A DNA stretch of 64,000 nt from Phycisphaeraceae bacterium (GTDB lineage Bacteria; Planctomycetota; Phycisphaerae; Phycisphaerales; Phycisphaeraceae): positions 1-64,000 of the forward strand of contig JAJDCU010000049.1 in assembly GCA_029260655.1 (NCBI GenBank). The letters are read 5' to 3'. The notes under the pieces were generated by a model that worked only from the letters and a program-made list of their open reading frames with translations, was not told the DNA's origin and made no database searches. The translations under genes were made by a program, and so were the position numbers. Positions 10,481 through 20,102 of the stretch are shown here, in pieces (within the stretch, counting starts at the first letter, position 1; every line of letters starts with the position of its first letter).

Positions 10481-10542
10481 CGCTAAACAATCCAATGTAA
10501 TGGACTTTTGACCTTCGACTTTGAACCTTTGACTTTTGACCC

Positions 10543-10866
10543 ATGCCACTAAACGCGATTGACAGCCTGGCGCTCTCGCACTTCCTGCTCACCGGGGCGG
10601 TGCTTTTTTGCCTGGGGCTGATCGGGTTCATCTCCCGGCGGAACCTGATCATCATGTTCCTCTGTACGGAGATGATGTTCCAGGGCGTGGCGGTGTCGCT
10701 GGTGGCGTTCAGCCGGTTCCATCTAAACGACACCGGCCAGACGTTCGTGATCTTCGTGTTGACCATCGCGGCCGCGGAGGCGGCGCTGGCGCTGGGCCTG
10801 GTGGTGCTGCTGTTTAGACGAAAGAAGACCCTGGACGCCCTGGCCTGGTCGGATCTTAAAGGATAG
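10543..10866 (+). CDS. nuoK: NADH-quinone oxidoreductase subunit K
   Basis: RRNLIIMFLCTEMMFQGVAVSLVAFSR and TIAAAEAALALGLVVLLFR. Confidence 0.92.
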   Translation: MPLNAIDSLALSHFLLTGAVLFCLGLIGFISRRNLIIMFLCTEMMFQGVAVSLVAFSRFHLNDTGQTFVIFVLTIAAAEAALALGLVVLLFRRKKTLDALAWSDLKG

Positions 10867-10919
10867 CCACCGCGGTTATGTGAAAGACCTGACGTACTAA
10901 TCCCGATACCTGACATTCC

Positions 10920-13016
10920 ATGCCCATCGAACTGATCAAACTCGTCCCCTGGATCCCGCTGCTGGGCGCAGCGCTGTGCGGCGTGTGCTGCATGAAGCCG
11001 GTCTGGCGCAAGGCGGCCGGGCCTATCAGCGTGCTGTCGATCTTTATCCCGTTCCTGATTACCTGCGGGGTCTACAGCGCCGCGAAGCACCTCAACGACA
11101 CCCAGCAGGTCCAGACCGTCTATAGCTGGATCGGCGTCGGCGAGTTCCAGGTCAATATGGCCTACTTCATCGACCCGCTGACGATGGTCATGCTGTTCGT
11201 CGTCACTGGCATCGGCTCGCTGATCGCAACGTATGCGATGGGCTACATGAAGGGCGACCGCGGCTACGCCCGGTTCTTCATGGGCGTGTCGCTGTTCATC
11301 TTCGCGATGACGACGCTGGTCATGGCCGACAACCTGGTGCTCTTGTACCTGGGCTGGGAGGGCGTGGGGCTGTGCTCGTACCTTTTGATCGGGTACTACT
11401 ACGACAAGCCCTTCGCGGTCGCGGCGGCGAAGAAGGCTTTTATCGTCAACCGCATCGGGGACCTGGGCTTTGCGCTTGGGATCTTCCTGACGTACATGAC
11501 CTACCACACGGTGAGCCTGTCCGTGGTCACCGATATGGCGCGTCACGCGGTCGAGCAGGGCTTCGACCCGACGACGGCCGACCTCTGGATCCCGTTCCTG
11601 CTGATGCTGGGCGCGTTCGGCAAGAGTGCGCAGATCCCGCTGCACGTCTGGTTGCCGGACGCCATGGCGGGCCCGACGCCGGTGTCGGCGCTGGTCCACG
11701 CCGCGACCATGGTGACCGCCGGGGTCTACATGATCGCCCGGCTGATGCCGGTCTTCCAGCTCTCGCCCTACGCCCTGCCCACGGTCGCCACGGTCGGCGG
11801 GGTCACCGCCCTTTTCGCCGGCACGATCGCTTTGTGCCAGTACGACTTGAAGAAAGTCTTCGCCTACTCGACCGTCTCGCAGCTTGGGTACATGTTCCTG
11901 GGTGTCGGTGCGCTGTCGACGTTTGGCGGGATCTTCCACCTGTTCACCCACGCCTTCTTCAAGGCCCTCTTGTTCCTCACCGCCGGGAGCGTGATGCACG
12001 CCCTGGCCGGGCAACTGGACCTGCGTGCGATGTCGGGCCTACGGCACAAGATGCCGGTGACCTGCTGGCTAATGTTCGCCGGCTGCCTGGCGCTTGCAGG
12101 CTTCCCCTTCACCGCCGGGTTCTTCAGTAAGGACACCATCCTCGCCGAGGCGATGGTCCGGGGCACCGGCGAGCACGGCAGCACGCTGTTCTTCTGGCTG
12201 GCCATCATGGGCCTGGCCACCGCGTTCCTCACCGCGTTCTACACCTTCCGCCTGTGGTTCCGCGTCTTCATGGGCCCGGAACACTTCGAGATGGGCGACG
12301 ACGACCACGGCGCTGATGACGCGCATGGGGACGATCACGGCCACGCCCACGAGCCTCACGAGATGCCCTGGTGGCCGATGAACGCCCCGCTGGCGGTCCT
12401 TGCGGTCGGCGCTTTATTCGCAGGCTTGATTTTCAGCGGTTGGATGACAACCAACATCGAAGAATCCACCGCCCAGCCTGCGGTCGCGCTGAACATCCAG
12501 ACCGACCCACAAACGGCCCCGGCCTACGAAATCATCGCCGTCTCAGACCAAGCCGACACACACGCCGCCGCCGCAGACAGCCATGCCGACGCCGGCCACG
12601 GCGACGACCACGAAGCCCACCGCGCACACGGCATCCACGTCCTGCTGAAGTGGGTCAGCTCCTTCATCGCACTTTTGGGCATCGCCTTGGCCGGGTACTT
12701 CCACTGGCTGAACCGCCCGCTGACCGACCAGATCGCCAAGCGGTTCTCCGGCGTTGTCGAGGTCCTCTACAACAAGTACTACGTCGACGAGCTGTACGAC
12801 CTGACGATCGTCAAGCCGCTGCGCCGGCTCGGGCACGGGTTCTATCTCTTCGACCAGTTCGTGATCAACGGGCTGGTGATGACGGTCGGGTATCTGCCGC
12901 GGCTGGTGGGCTGGTCTGTCAGGCCGACACAGAGCGGGCAGATACAAGGCTACGGCCTGGGCATGGTGATGGGCATGGCGTTGGTCGCGTTACTCGTATT
13001 CAAGTGGGCGTTCTAA
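10920..13016 (+). CDS. nuoL: NADH-quinone oxidoreductase subunit L, with His/Asp-rich loops
   Basis: LYLGWEGVGLCSYLLIGYYY, LPDAMAGPTPVSALVHAATMVTAGVYMI motifs. Confidence 0.96.
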   Translation: MPIELIKLVPWIPLLGAALCGVCCMKPVWRKAAGPISVLSIFIPFLITCGVYSAAKHLNDTQQVQTVYSWIGVGEFQVNMAYFIDPLTMVMLFVVTGIGSLIATYAMGYMKGDRGYARFFMGVSLFIFAMTTLVMADNLVLLYLGWEGVGLCSYLLIGYYYDKPFAVAAAKKAFIVNRIGDLGFALGIFLTYMTYHTVSLSVVTDMARHAVEQGFDPTTADLWIPFLLMLGAFGKSAQIPLHVWLPDAMAGPTPVSALVHAATMVTAGVYMIARLMPVFQLSPYALPTVATVGGVTALFAGTIALCQYDLKKVFAYSTVSQLGYMFLGVGALSTFGGIFHLFTHAFFKALLFLTAGSVMHALAGQLDLRAMSGLRHKMPVTCWLMFAGCLALAGFPFTAGFFSKDTILAEAMVRGTGEHGSTLFFWLAIMGLATAFLTAFYTFRLWFRVFMGPEHFEMGDDDHGADDAHGDDHGHAHEPHEMPWWPMNAPLAVLAVGALFAGLIFSGWMTTNIEESTAQPAVALNIQTDPQTAPAYEIIAVSDQADTHAAAADSHADAGHGDDHEAHRAHGIHVLLKWVSSFIALLGIALAGYFHWLNRPLTDQIAKRFSGVVEVLYNKYYVDELYDLTIVKPLRRLGHGFYLFDQFVINGLVMTVGYLPRLVGWSVRPTQSGQIQGYGLGMVMGMALVALLVFKWAF

Positions 13017-13031
13017 GGACAGACGTACTTC

Positions 13032-14744
13032 ATGGACCTACTGCTACTGCTTCTAGTCCTGTTCCCGCTTGTCAGCGCATTGCCGTTGATGCTGCCTATC
13101 AAGGCGTTTAACTGCCGACACGCCACCTGGTCCTACGCGGTGCTCAGCACGCTGATCACGTTTGTGATTTCGCTGGTTGCCTTGGCGCAGTTCGACTTCT
13201 CGGCCCCGGGGATGCAGTTCACGGGGGCCGTGCGGTGGATCGACGCCTTTGGGCTCACGTTCGGGTACGGGATCGATTCGATCTCGCTTTGGCTGGTCCT
13301 GCTGACGACGTTCCTGATGCCGGTCATCATGCTCGGGTCGCTCAGCGCGGTGAAGGTCCGCGTCCGCGAGTTCTACTTCTGGCTGATCGTCTTAGAGACG
13401 TTCATGCTCGGCACGTTCGTCGCCACCGACATCATCTTCTTCTACGTCTGCTTCGAGCTGACGCTGGTCCCCCTGTACATCCTCATCGGGGTGTTCGGGT
13501 CGGACAACCGGCTGCGTGCGGCGAAGATATTCTTCCTCTACACCTTCACCGGTTCGATGCTGACATTTGCCGGCGTGTTGTACGTCGCGTGGTTCAACAC
13601 GACGCTCCCTGTGAACTTTTTCCCCGGCGCGGGGGCATGGTCGTTTGATATCCAGACGCTCTACCTCGCCGCCGCCAGCATGAGCCCGACCGAGCAGGGC
13701 TGGGTCCTGGGCTCGCTTTTAGCAGGGTTCGCGGTCAAGGTCCCGCTGTTCCCGGTGCATACCTGGCTACCGCTTGCGCACACCGAGGCCCCCACCGCCG
13801 GGTCGGTCATCCTCGCAGGCGTCTTGCTGAAGCTGGGGACCTACGGCCTGCTGCGCTTCGCCCTGCCGATGTGCCCTGAGGCCGTCGTCACCTTCGCGCC
13901 GTACATCGGCGTGTTTGCCGTGCTGGGCGTGCTGGTCACCGCGCTGATCTGCTGGGTCCAGACAGACGTCAAGAAGCTGATCGCCTACTCCTCGGTCTCG
14001 CACCTGGGCTTTTGTGTGCTGGGCTTGTTCGCATTGGACGCCGGCGACACCGGCGCGGTCGGCGCGGTCATGTACATGATCAACCACGGCCTGTCGACCG
14101 GGGCCTTGTTCCTCTGCGTCGGGATGATCTACGAACGCTTCCACACACGGGACATGGCCAAGATGTCGGGTCTGGGACGGGTCATCCCCGTCTGGGCGAG
14201 CTTCACCGTCTTCTTCGTCCTCGCCAGCGTCGGGCTGCCCGGGCTCAACGGGTTCATCGGCGAGTTCCTCACACTGCTGGGCGCGTTCCTCTCGCCGAGC
14301 AACGTCCTGGGGTTCGAGTACGCAGCCATCGCCGGGGTCGGGATGATCTTCGCCGCGATCTACCTGCTGTACATGGTCGGGAAGGTTATCTTCGGTCCGC
14401 TCAAGGTCCCGGACGTGCACAACGACGACGACAGCCACGACCTGCGCGACCTAAACGGCCGAGAGATCATCACCCTCCTGCCGCTGGCCGCCGGTTGCCT
14501 GGTCCTGGGCCTGTTCCCCCACGGCGTGTTGACCAGCCTGGAAGCCCCTGTCGGGCGGCTGACCGCCGCCGCCAAGGCCGCCGCCGAGCTGCAGACCGTC
14601 TACGTCGACGCCGATCAAACTCCGGCAGACGATCCTCGCGCCGCCGAGCTTCGACTGGTTCTGGACGACCGTCCGTTACCGGCTATCGAAAATACACTGC
14701 AACAACCGCCACTTAAGACCGCCCAACAAGAGGCGGAGCGTTAA
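13032..14744 (+). CDS. nuoM: NADH-quinone oxidoreductase subunit M
   Basis: FELTLVPLYILIGVFGSDNR; FPVHTWLPLAHTEAPTAGSVILAGVLLKLGTYG. Confidence 0.96.
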   Translation: MDLLLLLLVLFPLVSALPLMLPIKAFNCRHATWSYAVLSTLITFVISLVALAQFDFSAPGMQFTGAVRWIDAFGLTFGYGIDSISLWLVLLTTFLMPVIMLGSLSAVKVRVREFYFWLIVLETFMLGTFVATDIIFFYVCFELTLVPLYILIGVFGSDNRLRAAKIFFLYTFTGSMLTFAGVLYVAWFNTTLPVNFFPGAGAWSFDIQTLYLAAASMSPTEQGWVLGSLLAGFAVKVPLFPVHTWLPLAHTEAPTAGSVILAGVLLKLGTYGLLRFALPMCPEAVVTFAPYIGVFAVLGVLVTALICWVQTDVKKLIAYSSVSHLGFCVLGLFALDAGDTGAVGAVMYMINHGLSTGALFLCVGMIYERFHTRDMAKMSGLGRVIPVWASFTVFFVLASVGLPGLNGFIGEFLTLLGAFLSPSNVLGFEYAAIAGVGMIFAAIYLLYMVGKVIFGPLKVPDVHNDDDSHDLRDLNGREIITLLPLAAGCLVLGLFPHGVLTSLEAPVGRLTAAAKAAAELQTVYVDADQTPADDPRAAELRLVLDDRPLPAIENTLQQPPLKTAQQEAER

Positions 14745-14747
14745 CCG

Positions 14748-16325
14748 ATGCATAAAGCCGAGATCATCCAGAAAGTCGCCGGGCTCTGGCCCGAGATCGT
14801 CATGCTCATCGGCGCAACGGCCTGCCTGTTCATCGGGCTGTCCAAGGGCAAGGGGCCCCGCCGCAGCACCCCCTGGATCGCTGCGGCGACGCTCGTCCTC
14901 GCCGCCTTGCTGGTCTGTGGTAAGTCCAGCGTAAGCGATGGCGCAGGCGCGCTTGCCGGGTTGGCGGGATACGTCAAGCTCGCGGTCGCGGGGATCGGCC
15001 TGATCCTGCTGATGGTCGCCGCCGGCGTGCCCGACCAACTGCGACAGACGCGCGACGCCGAGGCCGCCAAGGACTTCGATCCCGGCGACCTGCTGACCGG
15101 CGAGTTCTACGCCTTCTTCCTGCTAAGTCTCACCGGCGTCATGCTCACCGCCGGCGCGGGCGACCTGGTCTGGCTCTTCCTCGCGCTCGAGCTGACCAGC
15201 CTGCCGACCTATGTCATGGTCGCTACCAGCCGCGACCGGGTCCAGGCCCAGGAGTCGGCGGTCAAGTATTTCTTCCTTGGCGCGCTGTCGGCTGCGATCT
15301 TCCTCTACGGCTTTACCCTGATCTACGGAGCGACCGGCTCCACCGAGTTCGCCGAGATCACCCGCATCGCACAAGAACAGATCGCCGCACACGACGGGCA
15401 CGTCCCCGGCCTGCTGCTGATCGGCATCGCCCTGTCGATCGTCGGGATCTGCTTCAAGATCGCAGCCGTCCCGATGCATTTCTACGCCGCCGATGTTTAT
15501 GAAGGCGCCGCCACACCCGTCACCGCCTTCCTAGCTTTCGTGCCCAAGACCGCCGGCGCTGTCGCACTGATCCTGATCCTCAGCCTGGTCGGCTGGCCCC
15601 TGCCCGGGGCGATCGAGTCGCTGCTGTGGATCATCGCCGCGCTCACCATGACCGTCGGCAACGTCCTGGGGCTCTTGCAGACATCCGTCAAGCGCGTGCT
15701 GGCGTACAGCTCGATCGCGCACTCGGGTTACATCGTGGTCGGTCTGCTTGCCGGGCCCGCGGTCAATCAGGCCGCCGGTGGTGCGCTGGGCGACGGGCTC
15801 GCCGCCGTGCTGTTCTACCTGGTCGCCTACGGCCTGGGCACCATCGCCAGCTTCGCCGTCCTGGGCTGCCTGCGCGTCAACGGCGATGAGGCGCAGACCT
15901 TCGACGACATCTCCGGCCTGCACAAAAGACACCCCTTCCTCGCGGCCCTGATGCTCGTCAGCGTCCTGTCGCTGGTCGGCCTGCCACCATTGGTCGGGTT
16001 CCTGGGCAAGGTCTACCTCATCGGTTCGGCCTACGGCGCGGGCTTCACCTACCTGGTCATCATCCTCGTGCTCAACTCCGCCATCAGCGCCGCTTATTAC
16101 CTGCGCATCGCCAGCGCGTGCTACTTCGGAGAGCCCAACGACGCCGTCGAATCCACCGGCCAGTTCCCCCGCTACGCCGGCGCTTTGGTCGCCGCCGCAC
16201 TCGCCCTGATCCTGGGCGTCGTCGGCAACGGCCTGGTCAACGCCTCACGTAACGCTACCACACCGGTGCAGGCCGCTGACACAAATCAGCCTGTCCAACA
16301 AACCGCAGCCACTTCGATTGATTAG
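14748..16325 (+). CDS. nuoN: NADH-quinone oxidoreductase subunit N
   Basis: ALELTSLPTYVMVATSR; YSSIAHSGYIVVGLLAG; follows nuoM after 3 nt. Confidence 0.94.
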   Translation: MHKAEIIQKVAGLWPEIVMLIGATACLFIGLSKGKGPRRSTPWIAAATLVLAALLVCGKSSVSDGAGALAGLAGYVKLAVAGIGLILLMVAAGVPDQLRQTRDAEAAKDFDPGDLLTGEFYAFFLLSLTGVMLTAGAGDLVWLFLALELTSLPTYVMVATSRDRVQAQESAVKYFFLGALSAAIFLYGFTLIYGATGSTEFAEITRIAQEQIAAHDGHVPGLLLIGIALSIVGICFKIAAVPMHFYAADVYEGAATPVTAFLAFVPKTAGAVALILILSLVGWPLPGAIESLLWIIAALTMTVGNVLGLLQTSVKRVLAYSSIAHSGYIVVGLLAGPAVNQAAGGALGDGLAAVLFYLVAYGLGTIASFAVLGCLRVNGDEAQTFDDISGLHKRHPFLAALMLVSVLSLVGLPPLVGFLGKVYLIGSAYGAGFTYLVIILVLNSAISAAYYLRIASACYFGEPNDAVESTGQFPRYAGALVAAALALILGVVGNGLVNASRNATTPVQAADTNQPVQQTAATSID

Positions 16326-16382
16326 GACGTTGTCCGTTTAGTACTCGCCTAATTGTTCTCTAAGCGGCCATTGGGTTGTGCC

Positions 16383-16805
16383 ATGAAGTCACCCATCTAT
16401 CTCATCCGGATCCTGGAAACGTTTTTTCTGGTTGGTTTTGTCGTAACGTACACGGTTACGCCGGAGGGTGTTAGCTGGTCATACACCTTCATATCGGTGC
16501 TGTGTAATTTCTCTTTCTCGACCAACGCCGAAGAGATCGTGATCAGTTCTATTTTTGTGGGCTACCCGATCAGCCTGCTAGGGACGACTCTCTACTGGAA
16601 GCATCTTAAACCCAGGCCGCGCAGATGGTCGGTCGGGCTGGCGGTGCTTGGTGTATTCGCGTCCGGCAACGAGGTCTTGAGGTACTTGCTGGGTTATGAC
16701 TTTCAGGTTCTGATTCAATTCCCGACCGTGTTGGTGATCATCGATTGGGCTATGTTCAAGGGGTTCAGATGGTTTCCGACCGGTCAGAGCCAGAGGGTAG
16801 AATAA
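16383..16805 (+). CDS. Hypothetical membrane protein
   Basis: MKSPIYLIRILETFFLVGFVVTY..., several hydrophobic segments. Confidence 0.5.
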   Translation: MKSPIYLIRILETFFLVGFVVTYTVTPEGVSWSYTFISVLCNFSFSTNAEEIVISSIFVGYPISLLGTTLYWKHLKPRPRRWSVGLAVLGVFASGNEVLRYLLGYDFQVLIQFPTVLVIIDWAMFKGFRWFPTGQSQRVE

Positions 16806-16860
16806 GCAGATCGGCCTATCAGACTGACTGCCAGGCACAACCTATTACAGGCTATGACCC

Positions 16861-17955
16861 ATGATGTCGCACACACTATTGTTGACCTTCGTGTTGATCG
16901 CCGCCGTACTCGCCGCCATGTCCAGCGCCCTGCAAGCCGACGACACGCCACCTAATGACGATTCCGGCCTAGCGGACCGTATTGAGTCCGCCCTCCCCGA
17001 CCACGCCGGCGCGGCGGTCCTCGTCATCGACAAAGGTACAATCATCTTCCGCCAAGGCTACGGCCTCGCCGATGCCGAAGACCAGACCCCCGTTGCGCCC
17101 CAGACCAACTTCCGCATCGCCTCGGTCACCAAGCAGTTCACCGCCACCGCCGTCATGCTGCTCGTGGACGATGGGAAATTCTCACTGGAAGACACACTCG
17201 ATGAGTTCTTCCCCGGCTTCCCCGAATACGGCAAACGCATCACCGTCCGCCACCTGCTCAACCACCGCTCGGGCCTGCCCGACTACGAAGACCTCATCCC
17301 CGACAAGACCACCCTCCAGGTCCACGACCTGGACGTCCTGAAGATGATCCTCGACACCGATGAGCCGCTGTTTGAGCCCGGCTCGGACTACAAGTATTCC
17401 AACACCGGCTACACCCTGCTGGGTCTGATCGTCGAGCAAGCCGCAGACCAGCCGTTTCACACGTTTCTAAAGGACCGCATCTTCGAGCCCGTCGGGATGG
17501 ACAAGACGGTCATGTTTGTCCGCGGGCTGAACCAGGTCCCCGACCGCGCCTTTGGCCACAAAAAGCGATTCGGGAAATGGACCCGCGACGACCAGAGCCT
17601 CACCAGCGCCGTCCGCGGTGACGGCGGGATCTACAGCTCCATCGACGACCTCGCCAAATGGATCGCCGCACTCGACAGCCAGCAACTCCTTAGCGACAAC
17701 GCGACCCATCAGATGTTCACCCCCACGAAGACCAACGACGAAAGCATCGGCTACGGCTTCGGCTGGCGGATCGACACCTTCAAGGACCAGCGGCGCATCC
17801 ACCACACCGGCGGCACACGCGGCTTCTCCCTGTGCCTGCAACGCTTCCCCGACCGCAACGCCGCCGTCGTCGTCCTGATCAACAACAACATCGAAGGCAA
17901 CATGACCCCCGTCGCCGAGCGCGTCGCGGATCTGGTGCTGTTTTCCGGAGAGTAG
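16861..17955 (+). CDS. Serine hydrolase, class C beta-lactamase/PBP4 family
   Basis: SxxK in ASVTKQFTA, YSN in YSNTGYTLLG, HHTGGTRGF motif; signal peptide. Confidence 0.9.
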   Translation: MMSHTLLLTFVLIAAVLAAMSSALQADDTPPNDDSGLADRIESALPDHAGAAVLVIDKGTIIFRQGYGLADAEDQTPVAPQTNFRIASVTKQFTATAVMLLVDDGKFSLEDTLDEFFPGFPEYGKRITVRHLLNHRSGLPDYEDLIPDKTTLQVHDLDVLKMILDTDEPLFEPGSDYKYSNTGYTLLGLIVEQAADQPFHTFLKDRIFEPVGMDKTVMFVRGLNQVPDRAFGHKKRFGKWTRDDQSLTSAVRGDGGIYSSIDDLAKWIAALDSQQLLSDNATHQMFTPTKTNDESIGYGFGWRIDTFKDQRRIHHTGGTRGFSLCLQRFPDRNAAVVVLINNNIEGNMTPVAERVADLVLFSGE

Positions 17956-18068
17956 CGATGACCAGCGTCACCTCACGACCTGGTAGATGAGTCGCCGATC
18001 AAGCCAATTGACCTCCGGCTTGCACCGGGGGTTAAAGGCTAATAGCTAAAAGCTAACCGCTCACTAAA

Positions 18069-18713
18069 TCACGCCGCGTGGGTCAGTGACAGGCCCGGGC
18101 CTTCGTCGGTGTCTTTGTCGGCCTTGGGCGTGTTCGCCTGGTTGAGCCCTTCGGTCAGGCGCAGCTCCTGGACGCGGGTTCGGTCGGCGTCCAGCGCGGC
18201 GGCGAGCGACTCCTGCGCCCGGCGTGTCCGCGCCAGGCTGGCCCATTCGCCGTCCATCTCGCTACGCAGGTCCTGTAGGGCTTGGCGCTGTTCGCTGATC
18301 TCGTCCTCGGCGCGCTCCAGGCGGTGGCGATGGGATTCCAGCGCTTCCTGTGTTTGCTCGGCCTGGGCCTTCTCCTTGTCCAGCAGCAGCCGGGTGCGTT
18401 TGATGGCGTCTCGGTCCAGATCGATCTTGGCCCGGTCGCGCTGGGCCTGTTCGTGCGCTTGGTCCAGGTCATGCTCAAGCCGGTTGACTTCGGCGAGGCG
18501 GGCCTGAAGACCCTCGTTGGTTTGCCGCTGCCACTGCCTAAGGCTCTCGCAGCGCTGTTGCAGCTCGTCGAGGAGTGTGGCGGCGCTGGGCGCATCCGTT
18601 GGCGGGGCCGGTGTTACGGCTTCTTCGGCGGGAGGTTTCCTGGGTGAGTGATCGGCCTTGGCTGAGGTCTTGGCGGGCGACGCCGACTTTCTGCGTTTTT
18701 TCTGTTTGGCCAT
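18069..18713 (-). CDS. Coiled-coil hypothetical protein
   Basis: Heptad-rich charged sequence after Lys/Ala/Pro-rich N-terminus. Confidence 0.6.
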   Translation of the reverse strand: MAKQKKRRKSASPAKTSAKADHSPRKPPAEEAVTPAPPTDAPSAATLLDELQQRCESLRQWQRQTNEGLQARLAEVNRLEHDLDQAHEQAQRDRAKIDLDRDAIKRTRLLLDKEKAQAEQTQEALESHRHRLERAEDEISEQRQALQDLRSEMDGEWASLARTRRAQESLAAALDADRTRVQELRLTEGLNQANTPKADKDTDEGPGLSLTHAA

Positions 18714-18937
18714 CTCAAACTCCCTGGTCCGCCCCGTTGATGGTGCTCCGTTTATTTCATCGTGTGTCTGGGCGGGCTACTTCAGGTCGGGTTATGACGG
18801 GGGCGCTGCTGGGGATTGGCTGTGGCAGGCCGATCGGCACGCAAGTCAGGGATGCATCCCGCCGATAACTGCCGATAACCCCGGCCTGATGGCTTGCGGG
18901 CGTACGATGGCAGATCTCACCTTGGCAGGAGCCTGTA

Positions 18938-19282
18938 ATGGCGTTTCACGGCTTTAATATCGAGCAGAACGGCGATCTGGCGGTGCTCTCGATCGAGCAA
19001 CCGATGATCACCAGCCTGGAGGCGGATCACCTCCTAAACACGCTGCATCAGTACCACCAGCAGACCGGCTGCGTGCGTTTTGTGCTGGAGATGAGCGGTG
19101 TCGAGTTCATCGATTCGGCCTGCATCGGCTCGCTGGTGACCTTCTTAATCGAGCTGGACAAGAAGCAGGGCCGGTTGATGATGGCCGGCTGCCAGCCCAA
19201 CGTCGCCGATCTGATCAAGATCACCGGGCTGACGACCCACATCCCGCTTCTGGCATCTGTGGACCAGGCCCAGGCCGCATGA
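18938..19282 (+). CDS. STAS-domain protein (anti-sigma factor antagonist-like)
   Basis: FVLEMSGVEFIDSACIGSLVTFLIELDKKQGRLMMAGCQPNVADLIKITGL. Confidence 0.85.
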   Translation: MAFHGFNIEQNGDLAVLSIEQPMITSLEADHLLNTLHQYHQQTGCVRFVLEMSGVEFIDSACIGSLVTFLIELDKKQGRLMMAGCQPNVADLIKITGLTTHIPLLASVDQAQAA

Positions 19283-19331
19283 CGATAGAAAGACAGGCCG
19301 ATCAGGCGTCTGATCCGGCCAGTGGAGACAC

Positions 19332-19664
19332 ATGTTGCCCCCCTTGCGTAAGTTCATGCTGGGTTTGGTGGTGATGTCGTCGGCGATGGCCGGGGGCTGC
19401 GAGGAAAGGCGTATCGACGAGTCGCAGCTGTACAAGGGGATGGACCGGTCCACGATCATCGCGCAGTTTGGCACGCCGGACAAGCGGCGGATTCACGATA
19501 CAGCCGAGCGGTTGACCTATCTCGACGGTGATAAATTTCAATACCTGCTGCTGCTGGTCGACGACCAATTGCAGGGTTGGCAACGCGACCGCGTGTACCG
19601 GACGGGCAAGTATTTCAAGGGGAAGTACGCGCCGGACAAATCCGCATCTTCCCGGGCCCGATAA
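19332..19664 (+). CDS. Hypothetical lipoprotein, SmpA/BamE-like fold possible
   Basis: Signal/lipobox AMAGGC; YKGMDRSTIIAQFGTPDKRR. Confidence 0.55.
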   Translation: MLPPLRKFMLGLVVMSSAMAGGCEERRIDESQLYKGMDRSTIIAQFGTPDKRRIHDTAERLTYLDGDKFQYLLLLVDDQLQGWQRDRVYRTGKYFKGKYAPDKSASSRAR

Positions 19665-19787
19665 CCTGCCGGTTGCTTCAGACCGGCTCACCCTGCCCCA
19701 GAGCACCGAATACATGGGTATCCCATCCCCTTTGCCTGCGCCGCGTGGCGTGAGGGCCGGGGTCTGTCTGGAATCGGGAGGCGCCGT

Positions 19788-20063
19788 ATGGCTGGCCGTA
19801 TCATGAGCCTTGGACAATGGAAACGCCGGTTGGGTGACGCGGTGCCTTTGCGTCAGACCCCCGAGGAACTGGGGCTGACGGCGGGTCAGGTCGGCGCGCT
19901 GGTCAAACGGCGCAGCCTGCCGGTGCATACCTTCAAGACGCCCGGCGGTGAGGTGATACGGATGGTCAGGCGGCGCGACCTGCAGATGCTCCGTGCGAGC
20001 ATGAGCCCGCCGAAGCTCTGCGACCTGGCGGCGGCGCTTCAAACGATGGTCGGCCAGGCCTGA
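19788..20063 (+). CDS. Small helix-turn-helix (excisionase-like) protein
   Basis: TPEELGLTAGQVGALVKRRSLPVHTFKTPGGEVIRMVRRRDLQML resembles MerR/HTH_17. Confidence 0.5.
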   Translation: MAGRIMSLGQWKRRLGDAVPLRQTPEELGLTAGQVGALVKRRSLPVHTFKTPGGEVIRMVRRRDLQMLRASMSPPKLCDLAAALQTMVGQA

Positions 20064-20102
20064 CCGTCTGCACGCGCCGCACCAGCCGGTACCATATCGA
20101 CC

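Noticed and set aside
10470-12014. 514-aa minus-strand ORF over nuoK/nuoL
   Set aside because: Antisense to nuoK/nuoL; His/Arg/Gln-rich nonsense composition.
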